A stretch of 64,000 nucleotides of DNA from Strigamia acuminata (Eukaryota > Arthropoda > Chilopoda > Geophilomorpha > Linotaeniidae): assembly GCA_949358305.1 (NCBI GenBank), contig CASHSZ010000092.1:89001-153000 (forward strand), written 5' to 3'. This document shows, one piece after another, positions 37,130 through 48,904 of the stretch (position 1 is its first letter; every line of letters begins with the position of its first letter). A program made the position numbers and the translations under genes. Below the pieces are notes generated by a model. The model was not told where the DNA came from. It did no database searches and was given only the letters and a program-made list of their open reading frames with translations.

Positions 37130-40100
37130 ACTAAGGTTTAAACACTATTTCTGAACATTCAGAGACATTGGACTTGTGGTGTTTGTGCTAAGTCAACTGC
37201 GATGTGAAATAAGCTCAAAATTTTTTTTTCAAAATTTATTGCTTGGGTGTTGCTAAAACTTATATTGAAGGCTTCTACTAAGGTTTAAACACTATTTCTG
37301 AACATTCAGAGACATTGGTCTTGTGGTGTTTGTGCTAAGTCAACTGCGATGTGAAATGAGCTCAAAATTTTTTTTTCAAAATTTAATGCTTGGGTGTTGC
37401 TAAAACTTATATTGAAGGCTTCTACTAAGGTTTAAACACTATTTCTGAACATTCAGAGACATTGGACTTGTGGTGTTTGTGCTAAGTCAACTGTGATGAG
37501 ATCAAAAGTCTTTTCTCCCAAATCATCGGTTGGATGTTTCTAAAACTTATATTGGAGCCTTCTACTAAGGTTTAAACACTATTTCTGAACATTCAGAGAC
37601 ATTGGTCTTGTGGTGTTTGTGCTAAGTCAACTGTGATGAGATCAAAAGTCTATTCTCCCAAATCATTGGTTGGATGTTTCTAAAACTTACATTGGAGCCT
37701 TCTACTAAGGTTTAAACACTATTTCTGAACATTCAGAGACATTGGTCTTGTGGTGTTTGTGCTAAGTCAACTGTGATGAGATCAAAAGTCTATTCTCCCA
37801 AATCATCGGTTGGATGTTTCTAAAACTTACATTGGAGCCTTCTACTAAGGTTTAAACACTATTTCTGAACATTCAGAGACATTGGACTTGTGGTGTTTGT
37901 GCTAAGTCAACTGCGATGTGAAATGAGCTCAAAATTTTTTTTTCAAAATTTATTGCTTGGGTGTTGCTAAAACTTAGATTGAAGGCTTCTACTAAGGTTT
38001 AAACACTATTTCTGAACATTCAGAGACATTGGTCTTGTGATGTTTGTGCTAAGTCAACTGTGATGAGATCAAAAGTCTATTCTCCCAAATCATCGGTTGG
38101 ATGTTTCTAAAACTTACATTGGAGCCTTCTACTAAGGTTTAAACACTATTTCTGAACATTCAGAGACATTGGTCTTGTGGTGTTTGTGCTAAGTCAACTG
38201 CGATGTGAAATAAGCTCAAAATTTTTTTTTCAAAATTTATTGCTTGGGTGTTGCTAAAACTTACATTGAAGGCTTCTACTAAGGTTTAAACACTATTTCT
38301 AAACATTCAGAGACATTGGTCTTGTGGTGTTTGTGCTAAGTCAACTGTGATGAGATCAAAAGTCTATTCTCCCAAATCATTGGTTGGATGTTTCTAAAAC
38401 TTACATTGGAGCCTTCTACTAAGGTTTAAACACTATTTCTGAACATTCAGAGACATTGGTCTTGTGGTGTTTGTGCTAAGTCAACTGCGATGTGAAATGA
38501 GCTCAAAATTTTTTTCTTCAAAATTTAATGCTTGGGTGTTGCTAAAACTTATATTGAAGGCTTCTACTAAGGTTTAAACACTATTTCTGAACATACAGAG
38601 ACATTGGACTTGTGGTGTTTGTGCTAAGTAACTGTGATGAGATCAAAAGTCTATTCTCCCAAATCATTGCTTGGATGTTTCTAAAACTTACATTGAAGGC
38701 TTCTACTAAGGTTTAAACACTATTTCTGAACATTCAGAGACATTGGTCTTGTGGTGTTTATGCTAAGTCAACTGTGATGAGATCAAAAGTCTATTCTCCC
38801 AAATCATCGGTTGAATGTTTCTAAAACTTACATTGGAGCCTTCTACTAAGGTTTAAACACTATTTCTGAACATTCAGAGACATTGGTCTTGTGGTGTTTG
38901 TGCTAAGTCAACTGTGATGAGATCAAAAGTCTATTCTCCCAAATCATTAGTTGGATGTTTCTAAAACTTACATTGGAGCCTTCTACTAAGGTTTAAACAC
39001 TATTTCTGAACATTCAGAGACATTGGTCTTGTGGTGTTTGTGCTAAGTCAACTGTGATGAGATCAAAAGTCTATTCTCCCAAATCATCGGTTAAATGTTT
39101 CTAAAACTTACATTGGAGCCTTCTACTAAGGTTTAAACACTATTTCTGAACATTCAGAGACATTGGACTTGTGGTGTTTGTGCTAAGTCAACTGCGATGT
39201 GAAATAAGCTCAAAATTTTTTTTTCAAAATTTATTGCTTGGGTGTTGCTAAAACTTATATTGAAGGCTTCTACTAAGGTTTAAACACTATTTCTGAACAT
39301 TCAGAGACATTGGTCTTGTGGTGTTTGTGCTAAGTCAACTGCGATGTGAAATGAGCTCAAAATTTTTTTTTCAAAATTTAATGCTTGGGTGTTGCTAAAA
39401 CTTATATTGAAGGCTTCTACTAAGGTTTAAACACTATTTCTGAACATTCAGAGACATTGGACTTGTGGTGTTTGTGCTAAGTCAACTGTGATGAGATCAA
39501 AAGTCTTTTCTCCCAAATCATCGGTTGGATGTTTCTAAAACTTATATTGGAGCCTTCTACTAAGGTTTAAACACTATTTCTGAACATTCAGAGACATTGG
39601 TCTTGTGGTGTTTGTGCTAAGTCAACTGTGATGAGATCAAAAGTCTATTCTCCCAAATCATTGGTTGGATGTTTCTAAAACTTACATTGGAGCCTTCTAC
39701 TAAGGTTTAAACACTATTTCTGAACATTCAGAGACATTGGTCTTGTGGTGTTTGTGCTAAGTCAACTGTGATGAGATCAAAAGTCTATTCTCCCAAATCA
39801 TCGGTTGGATGTTTCTAAAACTTACATTGGAGCCTTCTACTAAGGTTTAAACACTATTTCTGAACATTCAGAGACATTGGACTTGTGGTGTTTGTGCTAA
39901 GTCAACTGCGATGTGAAATGAGCTCAAAATTTTTTTTTCAAAATTTATTGCTTGGGTGTTGCTAAAACTTAGATTGAAGGCTTCTACTAAGGTTTAAACA
40001 CTATTTCTGAACATTCAGAGACATTGGTCTTGTGATGTTTGTGCTAAGTCAACTGTGATGAGATCAAAAGTCTATTCTCCCAAATCATCGGTTGGATGTT

Positions 40101-41160
40101 TCTAAAACTTACATTGGAGCCTTCTACTAAGGTTTAAACACTATTTCTGAACATTCAGAGACATTGGTCTTGTGGTGTTTGTGCTAAGTCAACTGCGATG
40201 TGAAATAAGCTCAAAATTTTTTTTTCAAAATTTATTGCTTGGGTGTTGCTAAAACTTACATTGAAGGCTTCTACTAAGGTTTAAACACTATTTCTAAACA
40301 TTCAGAGACATTGGTCTTGTGGTGTTTGTGCTAAGTCAACTGTGATGAGATCAAAAGTCTATTCTCCCAAATCATTGGTTGGATGTTTCTAAAACTTACA
40401 TTGGAGCCTTTTACTAAGGTTTAAACACTATTTCTGAACATTCAGAGACATTGGTCTTGTGGTGTTTGTGCTAAGTCAACTGCGATGTGAAATGAGCTCA
40501 AAATTTTTTTCTTCAAAATTTAATGCTTGGGTGTTGCTAAAACTTATATTGAAGGCTTCTACTAAGGTTTAAACACTATTTCTGAACATACAGAGACATT
40601 GGACTTGTGGTGTTTGTGCTAAGTAACTGTGATGAGATCAAAAGTCTATTCTCCCAAATCATTGCTTGGATGTTTCTAAAACTTACATTGAAGGCTTCTA
40701 CTAAGGTTTAAACACTATTTCTGAACATTCAGAGACATTGGTCTTGTGGTGTTTATGCTAAGTCAACTGTGATGAGATCAAAAGTCTATTCTCCCAAATC
40801 ATCGGTTGAATGTTTCTAAAACTTACATTGGAGCCTTCTACTAAGGTTTAAACACTATTTCTGAACATTCAGAGACATTGGTCTTGTGGTGTTTGTGCTA
40901 AGTCAACTGTGATGAGATCAAAAGTCTATTCTCCCAAATCATTAGTTGGATGTTTCTAAAACTTACATTGGAGCCTTCTACTAAGGTTTAAACACTATTT
41001 CTGAACATTCAGAGACATTGGTCTTGTGGTGTTTGTGCTAAGTCAACTGTGATGAGATCAAAAGTCTATTCTCCCAAATCATCGGTTAAATGTTTCTAAA
41101 ACTTACATTGGAGCCTTCTACTAAGGTTTAAACACTATTTCTGAACATTCAGAGACATTG
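37130..41160 (-). repeat. 1995-bp higher-order unit in tandem, two copies
   Basis: Fourteen monomers (1995 bp) are repeated. Matching markers are TCTTTTCTCCC at 37509 and 39504, the interrupted tract at 38516 and 40511, CATTAGTTGG near 38945 and 40940, and CGGTTAAATG near 39087 and 41082. The match begins near 37130 and fails after about 39165/41160. One internal difference is CCTTTTAC at about 40408 against CCTTCTAC in the first copy. Confidence 0.85.
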
Positions 41161-44100
41161 GTCTTGTGGTGTTTGTGCTAAGTCAACTGTGATGAGATCA
41201 AAAGTCTATTCTCCCAAATCATCGGTTGGATGTTTCTAAAACTTACATTGGAGCCTTCTACTAAGGTTTAAACACTATTTCTGAACATTCAGAGACATTG
41301 GTCTTGTGGTGTTTGTGCTAAGTCAACTGCGATGTGAAATAAGCTCAAAATTTTTTTTTCAAAATTTATTGCTTGGGTGTTGCTAAAACTTAGATTGAAG
41401 GCTTCTACTAAGGTTTAAACACTATTTCTGAACATTCAGAGACATTGGTCTTGTGGTGTTTGTGCTAAGTCAACTGCGATGTGAAATGAGCTCAAAATTT
41501 TTTTCTTCAAAATTTAATGCTTGGGTGTTGCTAAAACTTATATTGAAGGCTTCTACTAAGGTTTAAACACTATTTCTGAACATTCAGAGACATTGGTCTT
41601 GTGGTGTTTGTGCTAAGTCAACTGTGATGAGATCAAAAGTCTATTCTCCCAAATCATCGGTTGGATGTTTCTAAAACTTACATTGGAGCCTTCTACTAAG
41701 GTTTAAACACTATTTCTGAACATTCAGAGACATTGGTCTTGTGGTGTTTGTGCTAAGTCAACTGCGATGTGAAATAAGCTCAAAATTTTTTTTTCAAAAT
41801 TTATTGCTTGGGTGTTGCTAAAACTTACATTGAAGGCTTCTACTAAGGTTTAAACACTATTTCTAAACATTCAGAGACATTGGTCTTGTGGTGTTTGTGC
41901 TAAGTCAACTGTGATGAGATCAAAAGTCTATTCTCCTAAATCATCGGTTGGATGTTTCTAAAACTTACATTGGAGCCTTCTACTAAGGTTTAAACACTAT
42001 TTCTGAACATTCAGAGACATTGGTCTTGTGGTGTTTGTGCTAAGTCAACTGCGATGTGAAATGAGCTCAAAATTTTTTTTTCAAAATTTATTGCTTGGGT
42101 GTTGCTAAAACTTACATTGGAGCCTTCTACTAAGGTTTAAACACTATTTCTGAACATTTAGAGACATTGGTCTTGTGGTGTTTATGCTAAGTCAACTGTG
42201 ATGAGATCAAAAGTCTATTCTCCCAAATCATCGGTTGGATGTTTCTAAAACTTACATTGGAGCCTTCTACTAAGGTTTAAACACTATTTCTGAACATTCA
42301 GAGACATTGGTCTTATGGTGTTTGTGCTAAGTCAACTGTGATGAGATCAAAAGTCTATTCTCCCAAATCATCGGTTGAATATTTCTAAAACTTACATTGG
42401 AGCCTTCTACTAAGGTTTAAACACTATTTCTGAACATTCAGAGACATTGGTCTTGTGGTGTTTGTGCTAAGTCAACTGTGATGAGATCAAAAGTCTATTC
42501 TCCCAAATCATCGGTTGGATGTTTCTAAAACTTACATTGGAGCCTTTTACTAAGGTTTAAACACTATTTCTGAACATTCAGAGACATTGGACTTGTGGTG
42601 TTTGTGCTAAGTCAACTGCGATGTGAAATAAGCTCAAAATTTTTTTTTCAAAATTTATTGCTTGGGTGTTGCTAAAACTTATATTGAAGGCTTCTACTAA
42701 GGTTTAAACACTATTTCTGAACATTCAGAGACATTGGTCTTGTGGTGTTTGTGCTAAGTCAACTGCGATGTGAAATGAGCTCAAAATTTTTTTTTCAAAA
42801 TTTAATGCTTGGGTGTTGCTAAAACTTATATTGAAGGCTTCTACTAAGGTTTAAACACTATTTCTGAACATTCAGAGACATTGGACTTGTGGTGTTTGTG
42901 CTAAGTCAACTGTGATGAGATCAAAAGTCTTTTCTCCCAAATCATCGGTTGGATGTTTCTAAAACTTATATTGGAGCCTTCTACTAAGGTTTAAACACTA
43001 TTTCTGAACATTCAGAGACATTGGTCTTGTGGTGTTTGTGCTAAGTCAACTGTGATGAGATCAAAAGTCTATTCTCCCAAATCATTGGTTGGATGTTTCT
43101 AAAACTTACATTGGAGCCTTCTACTAAGGTTTAAACACTATTTCTGAACATTCAGAGACATTGGTCTTGTGGTGTTTGTGCTAAGTCAACTGTGATGAGA
43201 TCAAAAGTCTATTCTCCCAAATCATCGGTTGGATGTTTCTAAAACTTACATTGGAGCCTTCTACTAAGGTTTAAACACTATTTCTGAACATTCAGAGACA
43301 TTGGACTTGTGGTGTTTGTGCTAAGTCAACTGCGATGTGAAATGAGCTCAAAATTTTTTTTTCAAAATTTATTGCTTGGGTGTTGCTAAAACTTAGATTG
43401 AAGGCTTCTACTAAGGTTTAAACACTATTTCTGAACATTCAGAGACATTGGTCTTGTGATGTTTGTGCTAAGTCAACTGTGATGAGATCAAAAGTCTATT
43501 CTCCCAAATCATCGGTTGGATGTTTCTAAAACTTACATTGGAGCCTTCTACTAAGGTTTAAACACTATTTCTGAACATTCAGAGACATTGGTCTTGTGGT
43601 GTTTGTGCTAAGTCAACTGCGATGTGAAATAAGCTCAAAATTTTTTTTTCAAAATTTATTGCTTGGGTGTTGCTAAAACTTACATTGAAGGCTTCTACTA
43701 AGGTTTAAACACTATTTCTAAACATTCAGAGACATTGGTCTTGTGGTGTTTGTGCTAAGTCAACTGTGATGAGATCAAAAGTCTATTCTCCCAAATCATT
43801 GGTTGGATGTTTCTAAAACTTACATTGGAGCCTTCTACTAAGGTTTAAACACTATTTCTGAACATTCAGAGACATTGGTCTTGTGGTGTTTGTGCTAAGT
43901 CAACTGCGATGTGAAATGAGCTCAAAATTTTTTTCTTCAAAATTTAATGCTTGGGTGTTGCTAAAACTTATATTGAAGGCTTCTACTAAGGTTTAAACAC
44001 TATTTCTGAACATACAGAGACATTGGACTTGTGGTGTTTGTGCTAAGTAACTGTGATGAGATCAAAAGTCTATTCTCCCAAATCATTGCTTGGATGTTTC

Positions 44101-44999
44101 TAAAACTTACATTGAAGGCTTCTACTAAGGTTTAAACACTATTTCTGAACATTCAGAGACATTGGTCTTGTGGTGTTTATGCTAAGTCAACTGTGATGAG
44201 ATCAAAAGTCTATTCTCCCAAATCATCGGTTGAATGTTTCTAAAACTTACATTGGAGCCTTCTACTAAGGTTTAAACACTATTTCTGAACATTCAGAGAC
44301 ATTGGTCTTGTGGTGTTTGTGCTAAGTCAACTGTGATGAGATCAAAAGTCTATTCTCCCAAATCATTAGTTGGATGTTTCTAAAACTTACATTGGAGCCT
44401 TCTACTAAGGTTTAAACACTATTTCTGAACATTCAGAGACATTGGTCTTGTGGTGTTTGTGCTAAGTCAACTGTGATGAGATCAAAAGTCTATTCTCCCA
44501 AATCATCGGTTAAATGTTTCTAAAACTTACATTGGAGCCTTCTACTAAGGTTTAAACACTATTTCTGAACATTCAGAGACATTGGTCTTGTGGTGTTTGT
44601 GCTAAGTCAACTGTGATGAGATCAAAAGTCTATTCTCCCAAATCATCGGTTGGATGTTTCTAAAACTTACATTGGAGCCTTCTACTAAGGTTTAAACACT
44701 ATTTCTGAACATTCAGAGACATTGGTCTTGTGGTGTTTGTGCTAAGTCAACTGCGATGTGAAATAAGCTCAAAATTTTTTTTTCAAAATTTATTGCTTGG
44801 GTGTTGCTAAAACTTAGATTGAAGGCTTCTACTAAGGTTTAAACACTATTTCTGAACATTCAGAGACATTGGTCTTGTGGTGTTTGTGCTAAGTCAACTG
44901 CGATGTGAAATGAGCTCAAAATTTTTTTCTTCAAAATTTAATGCTTGGGTGTTGCTAAAACTTATATTGAAGGCTTCTACTAAGGTTTAAACACTATTT
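39130..44999 (-). repeat. 3424-bp offset duplication
   Basis: The stretch of about 39130-41575 matches about 42554-44999 at an offset of 3424 bp. Interrupted tracts pair as 40511/43935 and 41505/44929, and TCTTTTCTCCC pairs as 39504/42928. It overlaps the 1995-bp duplication, so at least two rounds of amplification occurred here. Confidence 0.8.
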
Positions 45000-46866
45000 C
45001 TGAACATACAGAGACATTGGACTTGTGGTGTTTGTGCTAAGTAACTGTGATGAGATCAAAAGTCTATTCTCCCAAATCATTGCTTGGATGTTGCTAAAAC
45101 TTACATTGAAGGCTTCTACTAAGGTTTAAACACTATTTCTGAACATTCAGAGACATTGGTCTTGTGGTGTTTATGCTAAGTCAACTGTGATGAGATCAAA
45201 AGTCTATTCTCCCAAATCATCGGTTGAATGTTTCTAAAACTTACATTGGAGCCTTCTACTAAGGTTTAAACACTATTTCTGAACATTCAGAGACATTGGT
45301 CTTGTGGTGTTTGTGCTAAGTCAACTGTGATGAGATCAAAAGTCTATTCTCCCAAATCATCGGTTGGATGTTTCTAAAACTTACATTGGAGCCTTCTACT
45401 AAGGTTTAAACACTATTTCTGAACATTCAGAGACATTGGTCTTGTGGTGTTTGTGCTAAGTCAACTGCGATGTGAAATAAGCTCAAAATTTTTTTTTCAA
45501 AATTTATTGCTTGGGTGTTGCTAAAACTTACATTGAAGGCTTCTACTAAGGTTTAAACACTATTTCTAAACATTCAGAGACATTGGTCTTGTGGTGTTTG
45601 TGCTAAGTCAACTGTGATGAGATCAAAAGTCTATTCTCCTAAATCATCGGTTGGATGTTTCTAAAACTTACATTGGAGCCTTCTACTAAGGTTTAAACAC
45701 TATTTCTGAACATTCAGAGACATTGGTCTTGTGGTGTTTGTGCTAAGTCAACTGCGATGTGAAATGAGCTCAAAATTTTTTTTTCAAAATTTATTGCTTG
45801 GGTGTTGCTAAAACTTACATTGGAGCCTTCTACTAAGGTTTAAACACTATTTCTGAACATTTAGAGACATTGGTCTTGTGGTGTTTATGCTAAGTCAACT
45901 GTGATGAGATCAAAAGTCTATTCTCCCAAATCATCGGTTGGATGTTTCTAAAACTTACATTGGAGCCTTCTACTAAGGTTTAAACACTATTTCTGAACAT
46001 TCAGAGACATTGGTCTTATGGTGTTTGTGCTAAGTCAACTGTGATGAGATCAAAAGTCTATTCTCCCAAATCATCGGTTGAATATTTCTAAAACTTACAT
46101 TGGAGCCTTCTACTAAGGTTTAAACACTATTTCTGAACATTCAGAGACATTGGTCTTGTGGTGTTTGTGCTAAGTCAACTGTGATGAGATCAAAAGTCTA
46201 TTCTCCCAAATCATCGGTTGGATGTTTCTAAAACTTACATTGGAGCCTTTTACTAAGGTTTAAACACTATTTCTGAACATTCAGAGACATTGGACTTGTG
46301 GTGTTTGTGCTAAGTCAACTGCGATGTGAAATGAGCTCAAAATTTTTTTTTCAAAATTTATTGCTTGGGTGTTGCTAAAACTTATATTGAAGGCTTCTAC
46401 TAAGGTTTAAACACTATTTCTGAACATTCAGAGACATTGGTCTTGTGGTGTTTGTGCTAAGTCAACTGCGATGTGAAATGAGCTCAAAATTTTTTTTTCA
46501 AAATTTAATGCTTGGGTGTTGCTAAAACTTATATTGAAGGCTTCTACTAAGGTTTAAACACTATTTCTGAACATTCAGAGACATTGGACTTGTGGTGTTT
46601 GTGCTAAGTCAACTGTGATGAGATCAAAAGTCTTTTCTCCCAAATCATCGGTTGGATGTTTCTAAAACTTATATTGGAGCCTTCTACTAAGGTTTAAACA
46701 CTATTTCTGAACATTCAGAGACATTGGTCTTGTGGTGTTTGTGCTAAGTCAACTGTGATGAGATCAAAAGTCTATTCTCCCAAATCATTGGTTGGATGTT
46801 TCTAAAACTTACATTGGAGCCTTCTACTAAGGTTTAAACACTATTTCTGAACATTCAGAGACATTG
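41640..46866 (-). repeat. 3703-bp offset duplication cut by the full-length element
   Basis: The stretch of about 41640-43163 matches about 45343-46866 at an offset of 3703 bp. Paired markers are CCTTTTAC (42540/46243), TCTTTTCTCCC (42928/46631) and GTTTATGC. The right copy is interrupted by the retrotransposon at 46871. The next monomer resumes after 55504, so the duplication is older than the insertion. Confidence 0.78.
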
Positions 46867-46870
46867 GTCT
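46867..46870. repeat. Target-site duplication, left (GTCT)
   Basis: GTCT directly precedes the 5' LTR and is repeated at 55505-55508. The rejoined flanks give the normal core sequence ATTGGTCTTGTGGTG. Confidence 0.95.
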
Positions 46871-46892
46871 TGTTGCGAGCAAGAACGCAACA
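46871..46892 (+). other. Terminal hairpin of 5' LTR
   Basis: TGTTGCG and CGCAACA, separated by 8 bases, form a 7-bp stem starting at the first base of the LTR. The same arrangement occurs at the 3' LTR (54244-54265) and in the diverged solo LTRs. Confidence 0.7.
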
Positions 46893-47477
46893 AAAAGATT
46901 TAGAAGTTTTCCACGTTTTGGCTTCTGAAAAGAAGATTTGACTTTTTAATTTGCTTTTTAGTTTTTGACACAAGTTGGAGACATATCTGAGATGTCCGGT
47001 TGTTTGGCTGACCAGCGGTCTTGTTTGGTGATGTCCTTGACGGTCGTCATGCTGCCAGTCGCACCTGGATTGGTCGGGAGATGTGTTGTCGGTCACTTGT
47101 GGTCGTTTTGATGTGATCGTTTTAGTGGTTTAGTAATTCTGTGTATTAGTTTAAGAATTATTAGAGTTGTTTTGAGATAGGCATATTTTATTTGATTGTT
47201 GTTTACCTTTTGCTTGATGTTTTAGGGGGTCAGCAACTTTCCAAGACGTGAGGCAGCAGGTGGCGAGCGGCGTAAAGCTCCCGTGACAGTTGACGGCATT
47301 TGGACGCATCGGATCCGCGTGTGTGTCTAGAGCAGCGTCGATACGCCTTGGTTTGGACTCGCGTTCGAGTCCCCACGCTGTTTGGAAGGTCCTTGCGTCG
47401 ATGTCTGGTCAAGGGCGGCTATGGAAGTCTGTCTGGCTCGCTCCTGTTCGCCTGCACAGCTGTTAGCAAGTTGCTGT

Positions 47478-47489
47478 GCCGCCATCTTG
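47478..47489 (+). promoter_or_regulatory. YY1-like site in 5' LTR
   Basis: GCCGCCATCTTG is a strong match to the known YY1 consensus (reverse AAGATGGCGGC). The diverged solo LTR family keeps GCCGCCATTTT at the same relative place, which suggests selection. It could position the LTR transcription start nearby. The evidence is motif match and conservation only. Confidence 0.55.
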
Positions 47490-47821
47490 CATGATGAGCG
47501 GTTGGCTTTTGCCTTTGAGAAGGAAAGTTGGCTTTCCTCTGAAACTAAGAATGGGAATTGTTAATACTTGTTTATTTATGTATTTTATGCCTCTAATAGA
47601 TGTTAAGTTTAAGCTTTTATTACTTGTTATCAATTTGATGTAAAAGGGTTAAGTTTGAGACACGTAGCGCCCTCTTTGGAGGCAATAAGTTATTGATAAT
47701 GAGTAATTGTCATTTGTAATTAAGCCTATTTTTTAGCGCCATTGTTCACGGTTGCTAGGCGCTTGTTGTTGCTAGGCTTAGTAGTAGTTGTTGTAAAATG
47801 AAGTGTGGTTGTTAGGTTAGA

Positions 47822-47827
47822 ATTAAA
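47822..47827 (+). terminator. Poly(A) signal variant ATTAAA in 5' LTR
   Basis: ATTAAA, the commonest variant poly(A) hexamer, is followed by a T-rich stretch (TTGTTATTTTGTTCC). The solo LTR family has AATAAA in the equivalent position. In the 3' LTR the same signal is at 55195-55200 and would end the element's transcripts. Confidence 0.55.
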
Positions 47828-47905
47828 AGTTCTCCTTGTTATTTTGTTCCATTTACATGGAGTATTTATTTGGACTAACTTGCACACTTGCAACAGACAT
47901 GAAGA

Positions 47906-47931
47906 GTGAGTAGAGAGCCAAGCTGACTCTC
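47906..47931 (+). other. GTGAGT and conserved stem-loop in U5
   Basis: GTGAGT at 47906-47911 resembles a 5' splice donor. It is followed by GAGAG (47913-47917) and CTCTC (47927-47931), which can pair. Both elements are conserved in the solo LTRs although the loop differs. Either a splice donor or an RNA structure could explain the conservation. Confidence 0.4.
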
Positions 47932-48146
47932 CTCCTCCTTGAAGACACATTTGCTTGCCCATTAGCTGAGATGTTTTTCCCATCTGATCTACTGTTTGAG
48001 AACTAGGCCTAGTGCTAGGCCTAACGCTTTCTGCTGCTGGAATTTCTACTATACGATCATGGATGCGCAACAGGACAGTTGCCTATGAATGTACCACGCG
48101 ACTTCCGAGTTCGACATGTCTGTTTGCAACAGGGGAAGTTGTTTTT

Positions 48147-48168
48147 TGGTGCCTGTGACCCGGATTCG
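48147..48168 (+). other. Primer binding site candidate (tRNA-His-like)
   Basis: TGGTGCC at 48147 is followed by TGTGACCCGGATTCG. The 3' end of animal tRNA-His, as remembered, predicts TGGTGCC-GTGACTCGGATTCG. The match is therefore good apart from one inserted T and one C-for-T change. The site starts 15 bases after the LTR, farther than usual. The tRNA assignment is inferred, not searched. Confidence 0.5.
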
Positions 48169-48450
48169 TGCGCGTTTGATCACCGTGCGTGAAGCTAGAG
48201 TTTGGCCACTTCACAGACGATTCAGGGGATTTGTGACAACAGGACGGTTTGTGCAGTTAGCGGCTGGTTCCGCATGTATTTCCGATCAAGTTTGTGCAGC
48301 TGAGAATCGTCTAGAAGTAACCATCAATGCCAGGGGTCCAGTTCAAGTGACACAACGCAATGTGCAGCAGTTCGCCATGTTTTTGAAGATGACATTCAGT
48401 TGTTTCTTTGTGATTTTGATGGGTTTTGCTTTGGGTTTTTATTTGTGTCC

Positions 48451-48463
48451 TTTTTTGGGGGAG
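48451..48463 (+). other. Polypurine-tract-like sequence in the leader
   Basis: Six T, five G and AG (then ATATGAG) resemble the T-box plus polypurine tract that normally sits just before a 3' LTR and primes plus-strand synthesis. Here it lies about 320 bp after the 5' LTR. No such tract is visible before the real 3' LTR. It may be an internal plus-strand primer, a relic of rearrangement, or chance. Confidence 0.35.
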
Positions 48464-48904
48464 ATATGAGTCTTGCTATTGCATTTTAAGTGATATAAAA
48501 TAAGTTTTGGCTCTACTATAACTGCATAAGCAGGAGAGCAACAGATTTAGCTAGAATAGTCTATAGTTTGCATGATTTTTAGTGGAATTCTTGTGAACAG
48601 GGATTATTTAAATTCTCTTAGAGCATTTATTTGTAAACAGAAGAAGTTTACTTGTAATTTTAGAAGAGAGTTAGTCAGTCTGAGTATTTACATTCTCAGA
48701 ATTGTTAGGGATTTATTCTAAAAAGGTTTTAGTTGAGATTTTGAGTGAGTCTGTGATTCAACCACTCAAATTATATTAGAAATCCTCTTGGAGTTTGTCT
48801 GTATAGCAGAGAGTTTGGGTGTTTAAGCACTCAGATTCTAAAGGTTTGTCTTAAGTTTAACGTGTGTGTTGTGTGTTGGTGTAAGGTGACCTTAATAATT
48901 GTCT

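Larger units (their letters stand above)
25469..46870 (-). repeat. Satellite array, reverse orientation, segment 3
   Basis: About 21.4 kb of uninterrupted satellite, roughly 150 monomers by length. It contains several nested tandem duplications listed separately (420, 1428, 1995, 3424 and 3703 bp offsets). Variants specific to this arm include the interrupted tract TTTTTTTCTTC, CATTAGTTGG, GATGAAATC and GGAGCCTTTTAC. The segment ends at GTCT, the target of the full-length element. No genes or other transposons were seen. Confidence 0.96.
46871..48131 (+). repeat. 5' LTR (1261 bp)
   Basis: The LTR starts TGTTGCGAGC and ends TTGCAACA, giving a perfect 6-bp inverted end (TGTTGC/GCAACA). It holds a YY1-like site (47478-47489), an ATTAAA poly(A) signal (47822-47827) and a conserved stem-loop with GTGAGT (47906-47931). 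A tentative layout is U3 up to about 47460, R to about 47845, then U5. The small frames inside it show no recognisable protein. Confidence 0.95.

Noticed and set aside
47665-47679. CTCF-like site (reverse of CCAAAGAGGGCGCTA) in the LTR
   Set aside because: The half AGGGCGC fits, but spacing to CCA is one base short and the solo LTR family does not clearly keep it.
46827-48070. Small frames in the 5' LTR and the same set in the 3' LTR
   Set aside because: They are identical in both LTRs because the LTRs are identical. No domain, start context or conservation in the related solo LTR supports coding.
48089-48469. 126-codon frame with a hydrophobic end, considered as a separate envelope-like or accessory gene
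   Set aside because: It starts inside the LTR and runs through the primer binding site, with no recognisable domain. It is kept only as a comment on the leader.
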